64,000 bases of DNA from an uncultured Oxalobacter sp. (GCA_934277985.1 CAKQWF010000005.1:124001-188000); one strand, 5' to 3'; shown: positions 46,313-56,639, counted from the stretch's first letter. Numbers and translations: made by a program. The notes: generated by a model from the sequence alone, not told the origin.

Positions 46313-46410
46313 TACACAGAAGAAAGGAATAATAAAAATTTCCTTTTGAATCATATAGTTGTTGTGCAATCTGTGAAAAAATAAAAGCGGGACATCAAGA
46401 GAAAAAATAA

Positions 46411-47895
46411 ATGAAATATCGTGACCTGAGGGACTATATGAGCCAGTTGGCGGCGGATGGTGAATTGAAAGAAATCACCGATGCCGTATCGCCTTGTCTT
46501 GAAATGACCGAGATTTCGCGCCGGGTGCTGGAGCGGCAGGGGCCTGCATTGCTTTTCAGAAATCCGTCAGGTTATGACATGCCGGTTCTGACCAATCTTT
46601 TCGGAAGTGTGTCGCGCATTGTCAGGGCGATGGGGGGTGAAACCGTTCAGGATCTGAGGCGTACCGGACAGTTTCTGGCTTCACTGAAGGAGCCGGAACG
46701 CCCCGAAAAATTGTCTGAAATAGTCGGTATGGGAGCGATGCTGAAATCCGTTCTGGATATGCGTCCGAAAGAACGGAAGGATGCTGCCTGTCATGATATC
46801 ATACTGGAGGGGAACGATGTGGATATGGGGCGGTTGCCTGTCCAGACTTGTTGGCCGGAAGATGCGGGGCCGCTCATTACCTGGGGACTGGTAGTGACGA
46901 GGGGGCCGGGCAAGAAACGGCAGAATCTTGGCGTTTATCGTCAACAGGTGATCGGTGCGAACAAAGTCATCATGCGATGGCTGCCGCATCGGGGTGGTGC
47001 GCAGGATTTCAGGGAATACCGGATGGTGAACAAGGGACGCCCTTTCCCTGTCGCCGTGGTGATTGGGGCAGATCCCGCGACCATGCTTAGTGCGGTGACG
47101 CCGATACCGGACGATTTGTCGGAATACCAGTTCGCGGGTTTGCTCCGGGGCGGGCGTACTGAACTGGTGAAAACGATCGGCAGTGATTTGTTCGTTCCGG
47201 CCAATGCGGAAATCGTGCTGGAAGGGCATATCATGCCGGATGAAAGTCATGAAACGGGATATGAGCATGCGCTGGAGGGGCCGTTCGGCGACCATACCGG
47301 TTATTACAATGAACAGGACTGGTTCCCGGTCATGACCATCGAGCGGATCACCATGCGCCGCAATCCCGTGTATCTGTCGACCTATACAGGGCGTCCGCCT
47401 GACGAGCCTGCCATGCTGGGGCTGGCGCTCAATGAAGTGTTCGTGCCGCTTTTGCAAAAACAGTTTCCGGAAATCGCCGATTTTTATTTGCCGGCCGAAA
47501 CATGCAGCTACCGGTTCGCCATCGCGAAAATCCGGAAAGCCTATCCTGGCCATGCACGGCGTGTGATGTTCGGGATCTGGAGTTTTTTGCGTCAGTTCTT
47601 GTATACCAAGTTCATTATTGTCGTTGATGAAGATATCGATATTCGCAACTGGGCGGATGTGCTCTGGGCCATTTCGACGCGTGTCGATCCGGTACGCGAT
47701 ACGCTCCTGGTTGACAATACACCGATCGATTATCTGGACTTCGCCTCGCCGGTCAGCGGATTGGGCGGCAAGATGGGGATCGATGCCACGAACAAATGGA
47801 AGGAGGAAACCTCTCGGATTTGGGGAAAACGCATTGTCATGGATGATGCCGTGCAAAAGAAGGTGGATGCGCTCTGGGAAAAGCTGGCGTTGTGA
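46411..47895 (+). CDS. ubiD: UbiD-family decarboxylase (4-hydroxy-3-polyprenylbenzoate decarboxylase)
   Basis: A 494-residue prenylated-FMN-dependent decarboxylase, classically the ubiquinone-pathway step after prenylation. The match to E. coli UbiD is close: [46 protein letters not shown], and the Glu/Arg active-site region [19 protein letters not shown]. UbiX, which makes prFMN, is not in the window. It precedes ffs and dnaX. Confidence 0.93.
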   Translation: MKYRDLRDYMSQLAADGELKEITDAVSPCLEMTEISRRVLERQGPALLFRNPSGYDMPVLTNLFGSVSRIVRAMGGETVQDLRRTGQFLASLKEPERPEKLSEIVGMGAMLKSVLDMRPKERKDAACHDIILEGNDVDMGRLPVQTCWPEDAGPLITWGLVVTRGPGKKRQNLGVYRQQVIGANKVIMRWLPHRGGAQDFREYRMVNKGRPFPVAVVIGADPATMLSAVTPIPDDLSEYQFAGLLRGGRTELVKTIGSDLFVPANAEIVLEGHIMPDESHETGYEHALEGPFGDHTGYYNEQDWFPVMTIERITMRRNPVYLSTYTGRPPDEPAMLGLALNEVFVPLLQKQFPEIADFYLPAETCSYRFAIAKIRKAYPGHARRVMFGIWSFLRQFLYTKFIIVVDEDIDIRNWADVLWAISTRVDPVRDTLLVDNTPIDYLDFASPVSGLGGKMGIDATNKWKEETSRIWGKRIVMDDAVQKKVDALWEKLAL

Positions 47896-47904
47896 CATTG
47901 TTTT

Positions 47905-47932
47905 TTGCGCAAACCACGGATTGCTGTACAAT
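47905..47932 (+). promoter_or_regulatory. promoter of SRP RNA
   Basis: TTGCGC (47905-47910) and a good -10 TACAAT (47927-47932) are 16 bases apart. Transcription would begin at about 47939, where the SRP RNA stem starts. Confidence 0.55.
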
Positions 47933-47938
47933 GCACGC

Positions 47939-48037
47939 AGGCGGGCCCCTGCGCATCGCGGAATGGTGAATCTGGTCAGGTCGGGAACGAAGCAGCCACA
48001 GCCAACCTCCGTGAGTGCCGCAGTCAAGGCTCGCCTT
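47939..48037 (+). ncRNA. ffs: signal recognition particle 4.5S RNA
   Basis: About 99 nt. The conserved Ffh-binding apical part is present as GGTGAATCTGGTCAGGTCGGGAACGAAGCAGCCACAG in the usual asymmetric-loop form (positions about 47965-48001), and the ends pair (AGGCGGGC with GCTCGCCT). T-rich sequence follows. It targets ribosomes making membrane and secreted proteins through Ffh. Position just upstream of dnaX is the classical ffs locus. Confidence 0.92.
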
Positions 48038-48202
48038 TTCTTTTGTTACGTCTTTCGTATTTCCCTGTTTTGTGCGATGCCGGAATGGTGCTGACGAACG
48101 GTGCGTGGCGGAATGTTCAGTGGGTTCCGGAAAAATGTGCCTGCGCAAGACAGGTAGGCTTGCCAGTATGGAAACCGGGAGCAATAAGGTACAATTTCCA
48201 CC

Positions 48203-49993
48203 ATGTCATATTTGGTTCTTGCACGAAAATATCGTCCGAAGGATTTCGAAAGTATCGTCGGACAGGATCACGTTGTCCGTGCCCTGACGCACGCGCTTGA
48301 AAGTGGGCGCTTGCATCATGCCTATTTGTTTACCGGTACACGTGGTATCGGTAAAACGACATTGTCCAGAATCCTGGCCAAATCGCTCAATTGCGAAAAA
48401 GGCATCACGGCATCTCCCTGTGGGACCTGCGAAGCATGCAGGGCGATCGATTCGGACCGTTTTGTCGATTATGTCGAAATGGATGCGGCATCCAACCGTG
48501 GCATCGCCGACATGCTACAGATTCTGGAACAGGCGGTTTATGCACCGACGGCTGCACGTTTCAAGGTCTACATGATCGACGAAGTGCATATGCTGACCCA
48601 GCAGGCTTTCAATGCCATGCTGAAAACGCTCGAGGAACCGCCGGAATATGTCAAATTCATTCTGGCGACGACCGATCCGCAGAAAATTCCGGTAACGGTT
48701 CTTTCCCGTTGCCTGCAATTCAATCTCAAACAAATGCCGGTGCCGCAGATCGTGACGCATCTGGAAGGTATTCTGGCGAAAGAGGGAATTGCCTGCGAAA
48801 AAACGGCGCTCCAGTTGTTGGCCAAGGGGGCTCATGGTTCCATGCGTGATGCGTTGTCGCTGACGGATCAGGCGATTGCCTATACGGCAGGTAATGTGAC
48901 GGCGCAGGCGGTCCAGGACATGCTGGGCGCGCTGGATCAGACCTATCTGGTACGTTTGCTGGACTGTCTGGCAGCTCGCGACGGTGCGGGATTGCTTTCC
49001 GTCGCCGATGAAATGGCGGCGCGCAGTCTTTCTTACAATACGGCGCTCCAGGATCTGGGGACGTTGTTGCACCGGATCGCGATCATCCAGCAGGTGCCGG
49101 ATTATTTGTCGGAAGAATTGCCTGACCATGCCGATTTGTCTCGCTTTGCCAATGCATTTTCTCCGGAAGAAATACAGCTTTATTATCAGATCGCGATTCA
49201 CGGGCGCGATGAGCTGGGACTGGCGCCTGATGAATACGCCGGTTTTTCCATGACGCTGTTGCGAATGCTGGCGTTTTTGCCGGATGATCGGAGCGTGAAC
49301 CGTCCGGCACGTAAAACGGAAAATGTTCGGGCAGCGGTGAAAAAACCGGTTGTGGCATCTGCAGACAGAACACAGTATGCCACTGTCGGTGACGCAAAAA
49401 CGGATGATATGCCGCAACCGGCTGCACGGACGATGGTGAATATGCCGCGAAAGAGCGCAGCGGTTGCCGTGTCAGCGGAACTGGGGCGTGCGGCAGGTGC
49501 CTGCGTTGCGGAAACCGCCAGACCGGAAAAGGAAGTCGTGACGGCAGGCGGTCTGGCAAAGCAGGATACGGTGCCTGCGGTATCGCAATCTGAAAAAAAA
49601 CGTTCTCCGGTGTGGGATGGCGATTGGCCGACGCTGGCGGCGGGGTTGCCGGTACGCGGTCTGGTTCAGCAGCTGGCACAGCAGACGGAACTGGTGCGAT
49701 GGGAAGAAAAGGATGGCGGAATGCTTATCCATCTGAAATCGCCTGCCGTGACATTATGCGCGCCGAATTATGTGGGAAAACTGGCATCGGTACTCGAAGA
49801 ACATTTCGGGTGTCCAGTCGCGATCACGACGGAAACCGGCAAGGTGGAAGCGACAGTCAGCCGCAATGCGGCAAGGGCGCGTGCCGAAAGGCAACAGCAG
49901 GCTGAAGAAGCGATGAAGAACGATCCGTATATACGGAATCTGACGGATGTATTCGGCGGTCATATTGTCGAAGGATCGATTAAACCTCTTTAA
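48203..49993 (+). CDS. dnaX: DNA polymerase III subunits tau/gamma
   Basis: A 596-residue clamp-loader ATPase. It has Walker A GTRGIGKTTLSRILAKSLNC, zinc module cysteines in CGTCEACRAID, Walker B YMIDEVHMLTQQAFNAMLK and the SRC motif LSRCLQFNLK. The linker from about 370 to 470 is Ala/Lys/Pro-rich, and the C-terminal tau domain would bind polymerase alpha. An eight-A run at codons 464-466 (49593-49600) could cause slippage and a shorter gamma-like product. It precedes ybaB-recR. Confidence 0.95.
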   Translation: MSYLVLARKYRPKDFESIVGQDHVVRALTHALESGRLHHAYLFTGTRGIGKTTLSRILAKSLNCEKGITASPCGTCEACRAIDSDRFVDYVEMDAASNRGIADMLQILEQAVYAPTAARFKVYMIDEVHMLTQQAFNAMLKTLEEPPEYVKFILATTDPQKIPVTVLSRCLQFNLKQMPVPQIVTHLEGILAKEGIACEKTALQLLAKGAHGSMRDALSLTDQAIAYTAGNVTAQAVQDMLGALDQTYLVRLLDCLAARDGAGLLSVADEMAARSLSYNTALQDLGTLLHRIAIIQQVPDYLSEELPDHADLSRFANAFSPEEIQLYYQIAIHGRDELGLAPDEYAGFSMTLLRMLAFLPDDRSVNRPARKTENVRAAVKKPVVASADRTQYATVGDAKTDDMPQPAARTMVNMPRKSAAVAVSAELGRAAGACVAETARPEKEVVTAGGLAKQDTVPAVSQSEKKRSPVWDGDWPTLAAGLPVRGLVQQLAQQTELVRWEEKDGGMLIHLKSPAVTLCAPNYVGKLASVLEEHFGCPVAITTETGKVEATVSRNAARARAERQQQAEEAMKNDPYIRNLTDVFGGHIVEGSIKPL

Positions 49994-50005
49994 CGGAAAG
50001 TGACT

Positions 50006-50329
50006 ATGAAAAACCAACTCGCTGGTCTGATGAAACAGGCGCAGGCAATGCAGCAGAACATGGAAAGAATGCAGGAAGAACTGGGCAAGACGATTGTGGA
50101 AGGACAATCGGGAGCAGGTATGGTATCCGTTCTGATGAGCTGCAAATTCTACGTTTCGCGCGTATCCATCGATCCTGCGTTGATGAGCGATGACAAGGAA
50201 ATGCTGGAAGATCTGGTAACGGCTGCATTTAACGATGCTGTCCGCAAGGCGGAAGCGACGACACAGGAAAAAATGGCCAGTCTTTCTGCAGGCCTGGCCA
50301 TGCCGCCGGGATTCAAGATGCCGTTCTGA
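50006..50329 (+). CDS. ybaB: YbaB/EbfC nucleoid-associated protein
   Basis: A 107-residue dimeric DNA-binding protein ([20 protein letters not shown], then [19 protein letters not shown]). It starts 12 bases after dnaX; a GTG at 50000 is also in frame, but ATG 50006 gives the usual N-terminus. The dnaX-ybaB-recR order is conserved across bacteria and implies a replication/repair setting. Confidence 0.93.
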   Translation: MKNQLAGLMKQAQAMQQNMERMQEELGKTIVEGQSGAGMVSVLMSCKFYVSRVSIDPALMSDDKEMLEDLVTAAFNDAVRKAEATTQEKMASLSAGLAMPPGFKMPF

Positions 50330-50338
50330 TAGGATGCC

Positions 50339-50935
50339 GTGAAACCGCTTTCGTCTCTCCAGAATCTGGTACAGGCGCTGCGCCATTTGCCGGGAATCGG
50401 TCCGAAGTCTGCACAGCGGATCGCATATCATCTTTTGCAGCATGACCGTGATGGCGCTCTTGAGTTGAGCAAAGCCTTGTCCGATGCGGCAAACCGTGTC
50501 AGGCATTGTGTACGTTGCAATACCTTTACGGAAGACGAAATATGCGACATGTGTCGTGATCCCGAACGGGACGCTTCACTGCTGTGCGTAACGGAAACAC
50601 CGGCTGATCAGATGATGATCGAACAAACGCTGACGTTTCGCGGTTACTATTTTGTTCTGATGGGCAGCCTTTCGCCGCTTGACGGTATCGGTCCGAAAGA
50701 AATCCGCTTCGACAAGCTGATCGAACGAGCGACAGACGGTGTGGTCAAGGAAGTCATTCTGGCGACCAGTTTCAATAATGAAGGTGAAGCGACTGCGCAT
50801 TACATCGGTGAAATGCTCAAGGCACGCGGTTTGCGTGTCAGTCGTCTGGCCAGAGGCGTTCCCGTCGGAGCGGAACTCGAATATGTGGATGTCGGAACCA
50901 TCGCACGAGCTTTTCTTGACAGACGTTTGACCTGA
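50339..50935 (+). CDS. recR: recombination protein RecR
   Basis: A 198-residue protein of the RecFOR system that loads RecA at gaps. It has the helix-hairpin-helix [20 protein letters not shown], the zinc finger [18 protein letters not shown], and a Toprim domain ([17 protein letters not shown]). Translation appears to start at the GTG at 50339, 9 bases after ybaB, giving [14 protein letters not shown]; no nearer ATG fits. Confidence 0.95.
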   Translation: MKPLSSLQNLVQALRHLPGIGPKSAQRIAYHLLQHDRDGALELSKALSDAANRVRHCVRCNTFTEDEICDMCRDPERDASLLCVTETPADQMMIEQTLTFRGYYFVLMGSLSPLDGIGPKEIRFDKLIERATDGVVKEVILATSFNNEGEATAHYIGEMLKARGLRVSRLARGVPVGAELEYVDVGTIARAFLDRRLT

Positions 50936-50941
50936 TACCCT

Positions 50942-51838
50942 ATGACGACCATAGAAGAAACAACCGGAGCGACTCCACTGATCGAATTGCGTCGATCGTT
51001 GTCGGAGTCAGCCAGAAACAGGGGCAATCTCATTTTCGGGAAATGGGAGTGTGTCAATCCGTCGGCATCCATCAAGGATCGTGTCGTCAAATCGATGATC
51101 GAGGAGGCGGAAGCGAGTGGCGCCATTCATCCGGGAGATACACTGATCGAGGCCAGCAAGGGCAATACCGGTATCGCGCTGGCGATGCAGGCGGCAGCCA
51201 GGGGATATCGCTGTATCCTGATCATGCCGGAGAATACCGCGCTCTTCAAGCAGCAAAGCATGGGGGTGTATGGCGCGGAAATCATTCTGACGCCGCAAAG
51301 CGGTGGCTTGCAGTATGCGCGGGATCTTGCGTTGCAAATGGCGTCCGAGGGGAAAGGGGTGATGCTGGACCAGTTCAGCAATCCTGCGAACCCGATGGCA
51401 CATTACAGGACGACAGGGCCTGAAATCTGGGCCGCGACAAAGGGGCAGATCACACATTTTGTGTGCAGTATCGGTACGTCGGGCACTATTATGGGGGTAT
51501 CGCGCTATTTGAAAGAACGTAACCGGAAAATACGGGTAATCGGTGTGGAACCGGAAGGCAATGCGCAGATTTCAGGCATGAACCGGTGGCCAGAAAACCA
51601 GCGTCCTGCGATTTATGAAAAAAAAAGGATAGACAAAATCGAGTCGGTAGGACAAGCCTGTGCAGAATATCGCGCCAGAAAACTGGCGAAAGACGAAGGG
51701 GTTTTTTGTGGGTTGTCATCGGCTTGTGCCTGCGAAGTTGCACTGAATTTGTCGGAGAGTGCCAGACACGCCACAATCGTGTTCATGATCGCAGACAGAG
51801 GGGACCGTTACTTTTCTTCGGGTTTTTTCCCGGTCTGA
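50942..51838 (+). CDS. cysM: CysM-type cysteine synthase, divergent
   Basis: A 298-residue fold-type II PLP enzyme in the OASS-B (CysM) group, forming cysteine from O-acetylserine and a sulfur donor. The PLP lysine is K45 in NPSASIKDR. The substrate loop, usually TSGNTG, reads SKGNTG (72-77), and the late GVSSGGA-like motif reads GLSSACA. The phosphate-cradle GTSGTIMGVSRYL is intact. Family membership is clear; these substitutions leave exact substrate and activity open. It lies 6 bases after recR. Confidence 0.8.
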   Translation: MTTIEETTGATPLIELRRSLSESARNRGNLIFGKWECVNPSASIKDRVVKSMIEEAEASGAIHPGDTLIEASKGNTGIALAMQAAARGYRCILIMPENTALFKQQSMGVYGAEIILTPQSGGLQYARDLALQMASEGKGVMLDQFSNPANPMAHYRTTGPEIWAATKGQITHFVCSIGTSGTIMGVSRYLKERNRKIRVIGVEPEGNAQISGMNRWPENQRPAIYEKKRIDKIESVGQACAEYRARKLAKDEGVFCGLSSACACEVALNLSESARHATIVFMIADRGDRYFSSGFFPV

Positions 51839-51861
51839 AGGGCATAAGTACAACACAGGCA

Positions 51862-51890
51862 TTGTCATAAGGTCTTGTATCCTATAAAAT
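51862..51890 (+). promoter_or_regulatory. promoter of rpsT
   Basis: TTGTCA (51862-51867), 17-base spacer, TAAAAT (51885-51890; TATAAA at 51883 is an alternative). About 72 bases lie between it and the rpsT start, leaving a leader. Confidence 0.6.
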
Positions 51891-51962
51891 AAAAGGCTAC
51901 ACAAATTTTGTATTGCGAAGTCAGCGCGTAAACAAACAACTAACAGGTTTTTAGGGAAATTT

Positions 51963-52235
51963 ATGGCTAATACAGCTCAGGCGCGTAAACGCGCTCGTCA
52001 GGCAGTCAAGCAGAATGCGCACAATTCGAGTCAGCGTTCCGCATTGCGTACGGCAATCAAGGCTGCCAAGAAGGCAATTGCTGCCGGTGACAAGGAAGTC
52101 GCGGCTTCCGTATTTGTAAAGACTGTCTCGACCATCGACCGGATCGCAGACAAGAAACGTATCCACAAAAACAAGGCAGCTCGCCACAAGAGCCGTCTGG
52201 CAGCAGCCCTGAAGGCAATGTCTGCCGCAGCCTGA
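51963..52235 (+). CDS. rpsT: 30S ribosomal protein S20
   Basis: A 90-residue basic helical protein beginning [20 protein letters not shown] and containing [15 protein letters not shown] and [17 protein letters not shown], all typical of S20. It stabilises 16S rRNA early in 30S assembly. Single gene with its own promoter and a strong downstream stem-loop. Confidence 0.97.
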   Translation: MANTAQARKRARQAVKQNAHNSSQRSALRTAIKAAKKAIAAGDKEVAASVFVKTVSTIDRIADKKRIHKNKAARHKSRLAAALKAMSAAA

Positions 52236-52269
52236 GAAATATCTCCGGTTTTTTCGCAGTATCCAATGG

Positions 52270-52297
52270 CAGGCGCGTCTGGTGACAGACGCGCCTG
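52270..52297. terminator. terminator between rpsT and the PfkB kinase
   Basis: A perfect 11-bp stem (CAGGCGCGTCT with AGACGCGCCTG) with loop GGTGAC sits between convergent genes. The downstream tract AACTTGTTTATT is only moderately T-rich. Confidence 0.72.
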
Positions 52298-52304
52298 AAC
52301 TTGT

Positions 52305-53255
52305 TTATTGACGATAGCGATAACCGAATTCTTTTTCGAAGCGGTCTGCGATTTCGGTAGCGGTCAATTTGTGGTTTTGCGGGCCATCATACGCGATCTT
52401 GATGGCGCCCATCAGGCTGCCGAGACGTCCGCTCGTCATCATATCCATACCGTGGGTCAATCCATAAATCAACCCGGCGCGGAATGCATCACCGCATCCG
52501 GTCGGATCGGCTTCACGTTCTGTCTTGACGCCTGGAATGATCAGATGCTCGTTGCCCTGATGGATAACGGCGCCACGTTCCGCACAAGTCACGATAAAGG
52601 CATCAACACGGGAGGTGATTTCGGCCGTCGACCAACCGCATTGCTGGGCAAGCATTTCGCCTTCGTATTCGTTGACGGCGACATAGGATGCCAGTTCGAT
52701 GAAATGCCGCAATTCATTGCGGCTGAATGTGGGCAGTTGCTGCCCCGGGTCGAAAATGAACGGGATTCCCAGTCTGGCGCAATCGTTCGCATTTTGTATC
52801 ATGCCTTCCTTGCCGTCCGGCGCCACAATGGCGAGCTGGATGTTTTCGCCGCTCAGATTCTCGATATGGTTTTCATGTGCCAGTGCCATCGCACCCGGAT
52901 GGAAAGCGGTGATCTGGTTGTTGTTCCTGTCGGTCGTGATGAAGGCCTGCGCAGTGTAGGCGTTCTTGATCGTACGGATATGGCGACGTGAGATGTTCAG
53001 TTCGGCAAGTCTTTCCAGATAGGGGCCGCCATCCATTCCGATGGTTGCCATAATCAATGGATTATCGCCAAGAAGTTTCAGGTTGTAGGCGATATTTCCT
53101 GCACAGCCGCCGAATTCGCGCCGCATTTCCGGTACCAGAAAGCAGACATTGATGTTGTGCAACTGGTCGGCAAGGATGGATTCCGAAAAACGGTCTGGAA
53201 ACGACATGAGCGTATCGTACGCCATGGATCCGCAAATTAAGGAAGTCATGTTCAA
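52305..53255 (-). CDS. PfkB-family carbohydrate/nucleoside kinase
   Basis: A 316-residue ribokinase-fold kinase. The N-terminal substrate motif FGGCAGNIAYNLKLLGD and the C-terminal signature DPTGCGDAFRAGLIYGL with the catalytic aspartate are intact; TGCGDAF replaces the more usual TGAGDAF. It resembles the adenosine-kinase-like PfkB proteins of Burkholderiales. Start is 53255 or 53249 (two methionines close together). It ends the aroQ-accBC-prmA strand run. Substrate unknown. Confidence 0.8.
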   Translation of the reverse strand: MNMTSLICGSMAYDTLMSFPDRFSESILADQLHNINVCFLVPEMRREFGGCAGNIAYNLKLLGDNPLIMATIGMDGGPYLERLAELNISRRHIRTIKNAYTAQAFITTDRNNNQITAFHPGAMALAHENHIENLSGENIQLAIVAPDGKEGMIQNANDCARLGIPFIFDPGQQLPTFSRNELRHFIELASYVAVNEYEGEMLAQQCGWSTAEITSRVDAFIVTCAERGAVIHQGNEHLIIPGVKTEREADPTGCGDAFRAGLIYGLTHGMDMMTSGRLGSLMGAIKIAYDGPQNHKLTATEIADRFEKEFGYRYRQ

Positions 53256-53268
53256 TATCAGGTAAGTT

Positions 53269-54330
53269 TTAGTGATTTAAGGGAACGATGCGGCTGTGTA
53301 TAGCCGTATCGAGCGGTTGTTCGATAAACAGCAACAGCTGGATATGATTTTTTTCTCCTGCCGGCCATGTGGCAAGTGTACGTTGTGTCTCGGCAAGATA
53401 TTCACCGGGTTCGATAACTCTGCGTGAGATTATCTGGTTGTCCGTACCGGTTATTTCCACGACAAGTGCAGGCCATGGTTTCGGTGAATCGCTGTCATGA
53501 AACATGGTAATGGTTTGCGTGAATTGGCCCGGAGCGTTTTCAACAGGAACCGGTTTTTCGTATTCGACATGCCAGGTATCGCCGGATACGGTGGCGTTGC
53601 CGGATGGACAGGATAGCCATTCGCATGTGGAACCGACCAGCCCTTTGGCAGGAGGCCACCATGCCACGATATTCGAAGAATAATGATAAACGATCTGTCC
53701 ACACAAGACGATTGCCAGAGCGATTGAACCGGCCAGCCAGAATATGCCAGCAATGCGTGACTTGCGCTTCCTGCGATGAATGGTCTGGAAGAGGTCGTCA
53801 GCCGAGGGGTTGTCTTGCTGGCCATTATCCGTATCGCTTTCCGGAAGTGGCATTGGCGGAATTGGCGATGCAGAAGGTGGTGTGACAGGGGGTATGACTG
53901 TATCGGATGACGATGAAGACGGCTGTTTTTCGATGGACAACGGCGGCCGTAATTCATCGGAGACCTTGCCTGTATCGTGAGATGATACCTGTTTTGCCGG
54001 TTCGGTACCTGTATCCAGATCCAGACTGAGGGATTGCAGCTGTTTGTCGAAAGATTTCTTGAGCGCTTCAGTTGACGGGGGCGTGGCTGCTGGTTTCGTC
54101 GCAGAGGCGGTGTTTACCGTATTCTGCGACGAAACGGGTGTGCCTGCCATGTATGGCGCGCGTCTGGTGTTTATCGTGTGGCCATTCGGAATACGACCGG
54201 CCAGATTGTCGATACCGTTAAACAGCTCGCGGCATACACCGCAACGTACGGTTCCCGCACGCATTCTGAGCTGTTCTTCGCTGACATGGAATATGGTTTT
54301 GCAGTGTGGGCAACGTGTAGCCAGTGACAT
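53269..54330 (-). CDS. zinc-ribbon (MJ0042) and DUF3426 membrane protein
   Basis: A 353-residue protein. It has an N-terminal zinc ribbon (Cys 7, 10, 30 and 33 in CPHC...CGVC), a long low-complexity Pro/Ser/Thr linker, a membrane segment (IAGIFWLAGSIALAIVLCGQ) and a C-terminal DUF3426 domain (NQIISRRVIEPGEYLAETQR). This architecture is conserved behind prmA in betaproteobacteria, with unknown function. It lies 12 bases downstream of prmA. Confidence 0.82.
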   Translation of the reverse strand: MSLATRCPHCKTIFHVSEEQLRMRAGTVRCGVCRELFNGIDNLAGRIPNGHTINTRRAPYMAGTPVSSQNTVNTASATKPAATPPSTEALKKSFDKQLQSLSLDLDTGTEPAKQVSSHDTGKVSDELRPPLSIEKQPSSSSSDTVIPPVTPPSASPIPPMPLPESDTDNGQQDNPSADDLFQTIHRRKRKSRIAGIFWLAGSIALAIVLCGQIVYHYSSNIVAWWPPAKGLVGSTCEWLSCPSGNATVSGDTWHVEYEKPVPVENAPGQFTQTITMFHDSDSPKPWPALVVEITGTDNQIISRRVIEPGEYLAETQRTLATWPAGEKNHIQLLLFIEQPLDTAIHSRIVPLNH

Positions 54331-54342
54331 GCTTGCAATCGT

Positions 54343-55251
54343 TCATGAGTTAAGCCGACCGGACAGTGCGACCCAGCCTTCATGGCTGCGCCAGACAGAC
54401 AAACTGATAAAGGGCGCATATGCGGCGATGACGTCGTCGGCCTGTCCTTCAAGAATACCGGACAATACCATATATCCACCCGGAGCGATATATCGCGTCA
54501 GTGTCGGGGCCAGTGTTTTCAGCGGTCCGGCCAGAATATTGGCGACGACGACATCGTATTGGCGGTTTGCCTGTGACTCAACGAAAGTGTCAGGAAGATA
54601 GCAGGTGATGTCGCAATGATTGCGTTCGGCGTTTTCGCGGGATGTCAGCACGGATTGCGGGTCGATATCCACACCGGTGATTTCGCTGGCTCCCAGTTTC
54701 GATGCGGCAATGGCAAGAATGCCGGAACCACATCCATAATCCAGAACCGTGTTGCCTGACACCAGATTTTTTTCGAGCCATTCAAGGCAAAGTCGAGTCG
54801 TGGGATGGCTGCCGGTTCCAAATGCGAGTCCGGGATCCAGCTCCAGAATGATACCGTTTTCGTCCGGTGCTTTATGCCAGCTTGGTACGATCCATATTTT
54901 TTCGCCGATGTGAATGGGGTCGAATTGCGACTGCGTCAGGCGAACCCAATCCTCTTGAGGGACTTCTCGTAGCGAATAACCGGGAATTTCCTGCATTTCG
55001 CAGGCATCTGACGCTTTCCTCAGCAATTCATCGATCGGTGCATCGGCAGGAAGCAGCGCGATCACGCGGCTTCTTTCCCATGCATAATCGTTTGAATCAG
55101 CACCTGGTTCGTCAAACAGCGGTTTTTCCTGCGGTGTTCCCTCGTCGGCATCTTCCACCGTGATGGAAAGTGCGCCTGCATCCAGCAATGCATCCGAAAA
55201 GGCATTTGTTTTTTCAAATGCCACTTCCACAACAACTTCGATCCAGTTCAT
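54343..55251 (-). CDS. prmA: ribosomal protein L11 methyltransferase
   Basis: A 302-residue SAM-dependent enzyme that trimethylates lysines and the N-terminus of L11. The SAM motif is VLDYGCGSGILAIAASKLGA, with FGTGSHPTTRLCLEWLE before it and VVVANILAGPLKTLAP after it. Located 26 bases after accC, as is usual in relatives. Confidence 0.94.
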   Translation of the reverse strand: MNWIEVVVEVAFEKTNAFSDALLDAGALSITVEDADEGTPQEKPLFDEPGADSNDYAWERSRVIALLPADAPIDELLRKASDACEMQEIPGYSLREVPQEDWVRLTQSQFDPIHIGEKIWIVPSWHKAPDENGIILELDPGLAFGTGSHPTTRLCLEWLEKNLVSGNTVLDYGCGSGILAIAASKLGASEITGVDIDPQSVLTSRENAERNHCDITCYLPDTFVESQANRQYDVVVANILAGPLKTLAPTLTRYIAPGGYMVLSGILEGQADDVIAAYAPFISLSVWRSHEGWVALSGRLNS

Positions 55252-55277
55252 GACATCCTCCGGCCGTTCATGGCCTG

Positions 55278-56639
55278 TCAGTGCTCATTTTCAGGAAACA
55301 TTTCCGCGAGTTTCTGTTCCAGATAGTGAATGTTCGTTCCACCCTTGATGAAGCTGGGATCGTGCATCAGTTCGCGGTGCAGGTCCAGATTGGTCTGGAT
55401 GCCTTCGACCACCATTTCGGTCAATGCAACCTGCATGCGGTGAATCGCCTGTTCGCGTGTCGAACCATATGCGATGATTTTGCCTATCATCGAATCATAA
55501 AACGGCGGAACCTTGTAGCCGGCATAAACGTGTGAATCCACGCGCATACCCGGGCCGCCAGGCGCATGCCATGACGTGATTTTTCCCGGAGACGGTATGA
55601 AGGTAAACGGATCTTCGGCGTTGATGCGACATTCGATAGCGTGTCCGATCAGGCGGATATCACGCTGGCGGTAACGGAGTTTTTCACCGGCGGCGATCCG
55701 TATCTGTTCCTGTACCAGATCCAGTCCTGTAATCAGTTCGGTGACCGGATGTTCAACCTGGATGCGGGTATTCATTTCGATGAAATAGAATTCACCGTTC
55801 TCATAGAGGAATTCAAAGGTGCCTGCGCCCCGGTAACCGATTTTGCGGCAAGCTTCGGCACAACGGTCGCCGATGCGGTCGACCAGCCGGCGTGGAATAT
55901 CCGGTGCCGGTGCTTCCTCGATCACTTTCTGGTGGCGTCTTTGCATGGAACAATCGCGTTCGCCCAGCCAGATGGCATTTTTGTAATCGTCTGACAATAC
56001 CTGGATTTCGATATGGCGCGGATTTTCCAGGAATTTTTCCATATACACTTCCGGATTGCCGAAAGCGGCCTGAGCTTCTGTTTTGGTTGTCGTGACGGCA
56101 TTGAGCAACGATGCTTCCGTATGGACTACGCGCATGCCGCGACCGCCGCCACCGCCGGCTGCCTTGATGATCACGGGAAATCCGATCTTGCGGGCAATGG
56201 ATATGATTTCCTGCGGATCGTCGGACAATGCGCCATCGGACCCCGGAACGCATGGAATACCGGCCTTGATCATGGCCTGCTTCGCCGTGACCTTGTCACC
56301 CATCATACGAATGGAGTCGGAACGCGGGCCGATAAAGACGAAACCGGATTTTTCGACACGTTCGGCAAAATCGGCATTTTCGGAAAGAAAACCGTAACCC
56401 GGATGGATTGCCTCTGCGTCGGTGACCTCGGCGGCGCTGATGATGGCCGGCATGTTCAGGTAACTCAATGCAGAGGAAGCAGGTCCGATACAGACGGATT
56501 CATCCGCCAGCTTCACATACTTGGCATCACGGTCGGCTTCGGAATGAACGACGACGGTCTTGATACCCATTTCACGGCATGCGCGCTGGATACGCAATGC
56601 GATTTCGCCACGATTGGCGATGAGGATTTTTTCAAACAT
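55278..56639 (-). CDS. accC: acetyl-CoA carboxylase, biotin carboxylase subunit
   Basis: A 453-residue ATP-grasp enzyme that carboxylates the biotin on AccB. Conserved are [36 protein letters not shown], the glycine-rich ATP loop [29 protein letters not shown] and [13 protein letters not shown]. It follows accB after 70 bases; biotin needed for AccB is made by the bio genes earlier in the window. Confidence 0.97.
   Translation of the reverse strand: MFEKILIANRGEIALRIQRACREMGIKTVVVHSEADRDAKYVKLADESVCIGPASSALSYLNMPAIISAAEVTDAEAIHPGYGFLSENADFAERVEKSGFVFIGPRSDSIRMMGDKVTAKQAMIKAGIPCVPGSDGALSDDPQEIISIARKIGFPVIIKAAGGGGGRGMRVVHTEASLLNAVTTTKTEAQAAFGNPEVYMEKFLENPRHIEIQVLSDDYKNAIWLGERDCSMQRRHQKVIEEAPAPDIPRRLVDRIGDRCAEACRKIGYRGAGTFEFLYENGEFYFIEMNTRIQVEHPVTELITGLDLVQEQIRIAAGEKLRYRQRDIRLIGHAIECRINAEDPFTFIPSPGKITSWHAPGGPGMRVDSHVYAGYKVPPFYDSMIGKIIAYGSTREQAIHRMQVALTEMVVEGIQTNLDLHRELMHDPSFIKGGTNIHYLEQKLAEMFPENEH

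Larger units (their letters stand above)
45948..46410. other. divergent AT-rich regulatory gap (SLT gene / ubiD)
   Basis: 463 bases without a credible gene. The ubiD-proximal 200 bases are far more AT-rich than the coding DNA around them. Two inverted repeats (listed separately) are its only evident structure. Confidence 0.6.
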
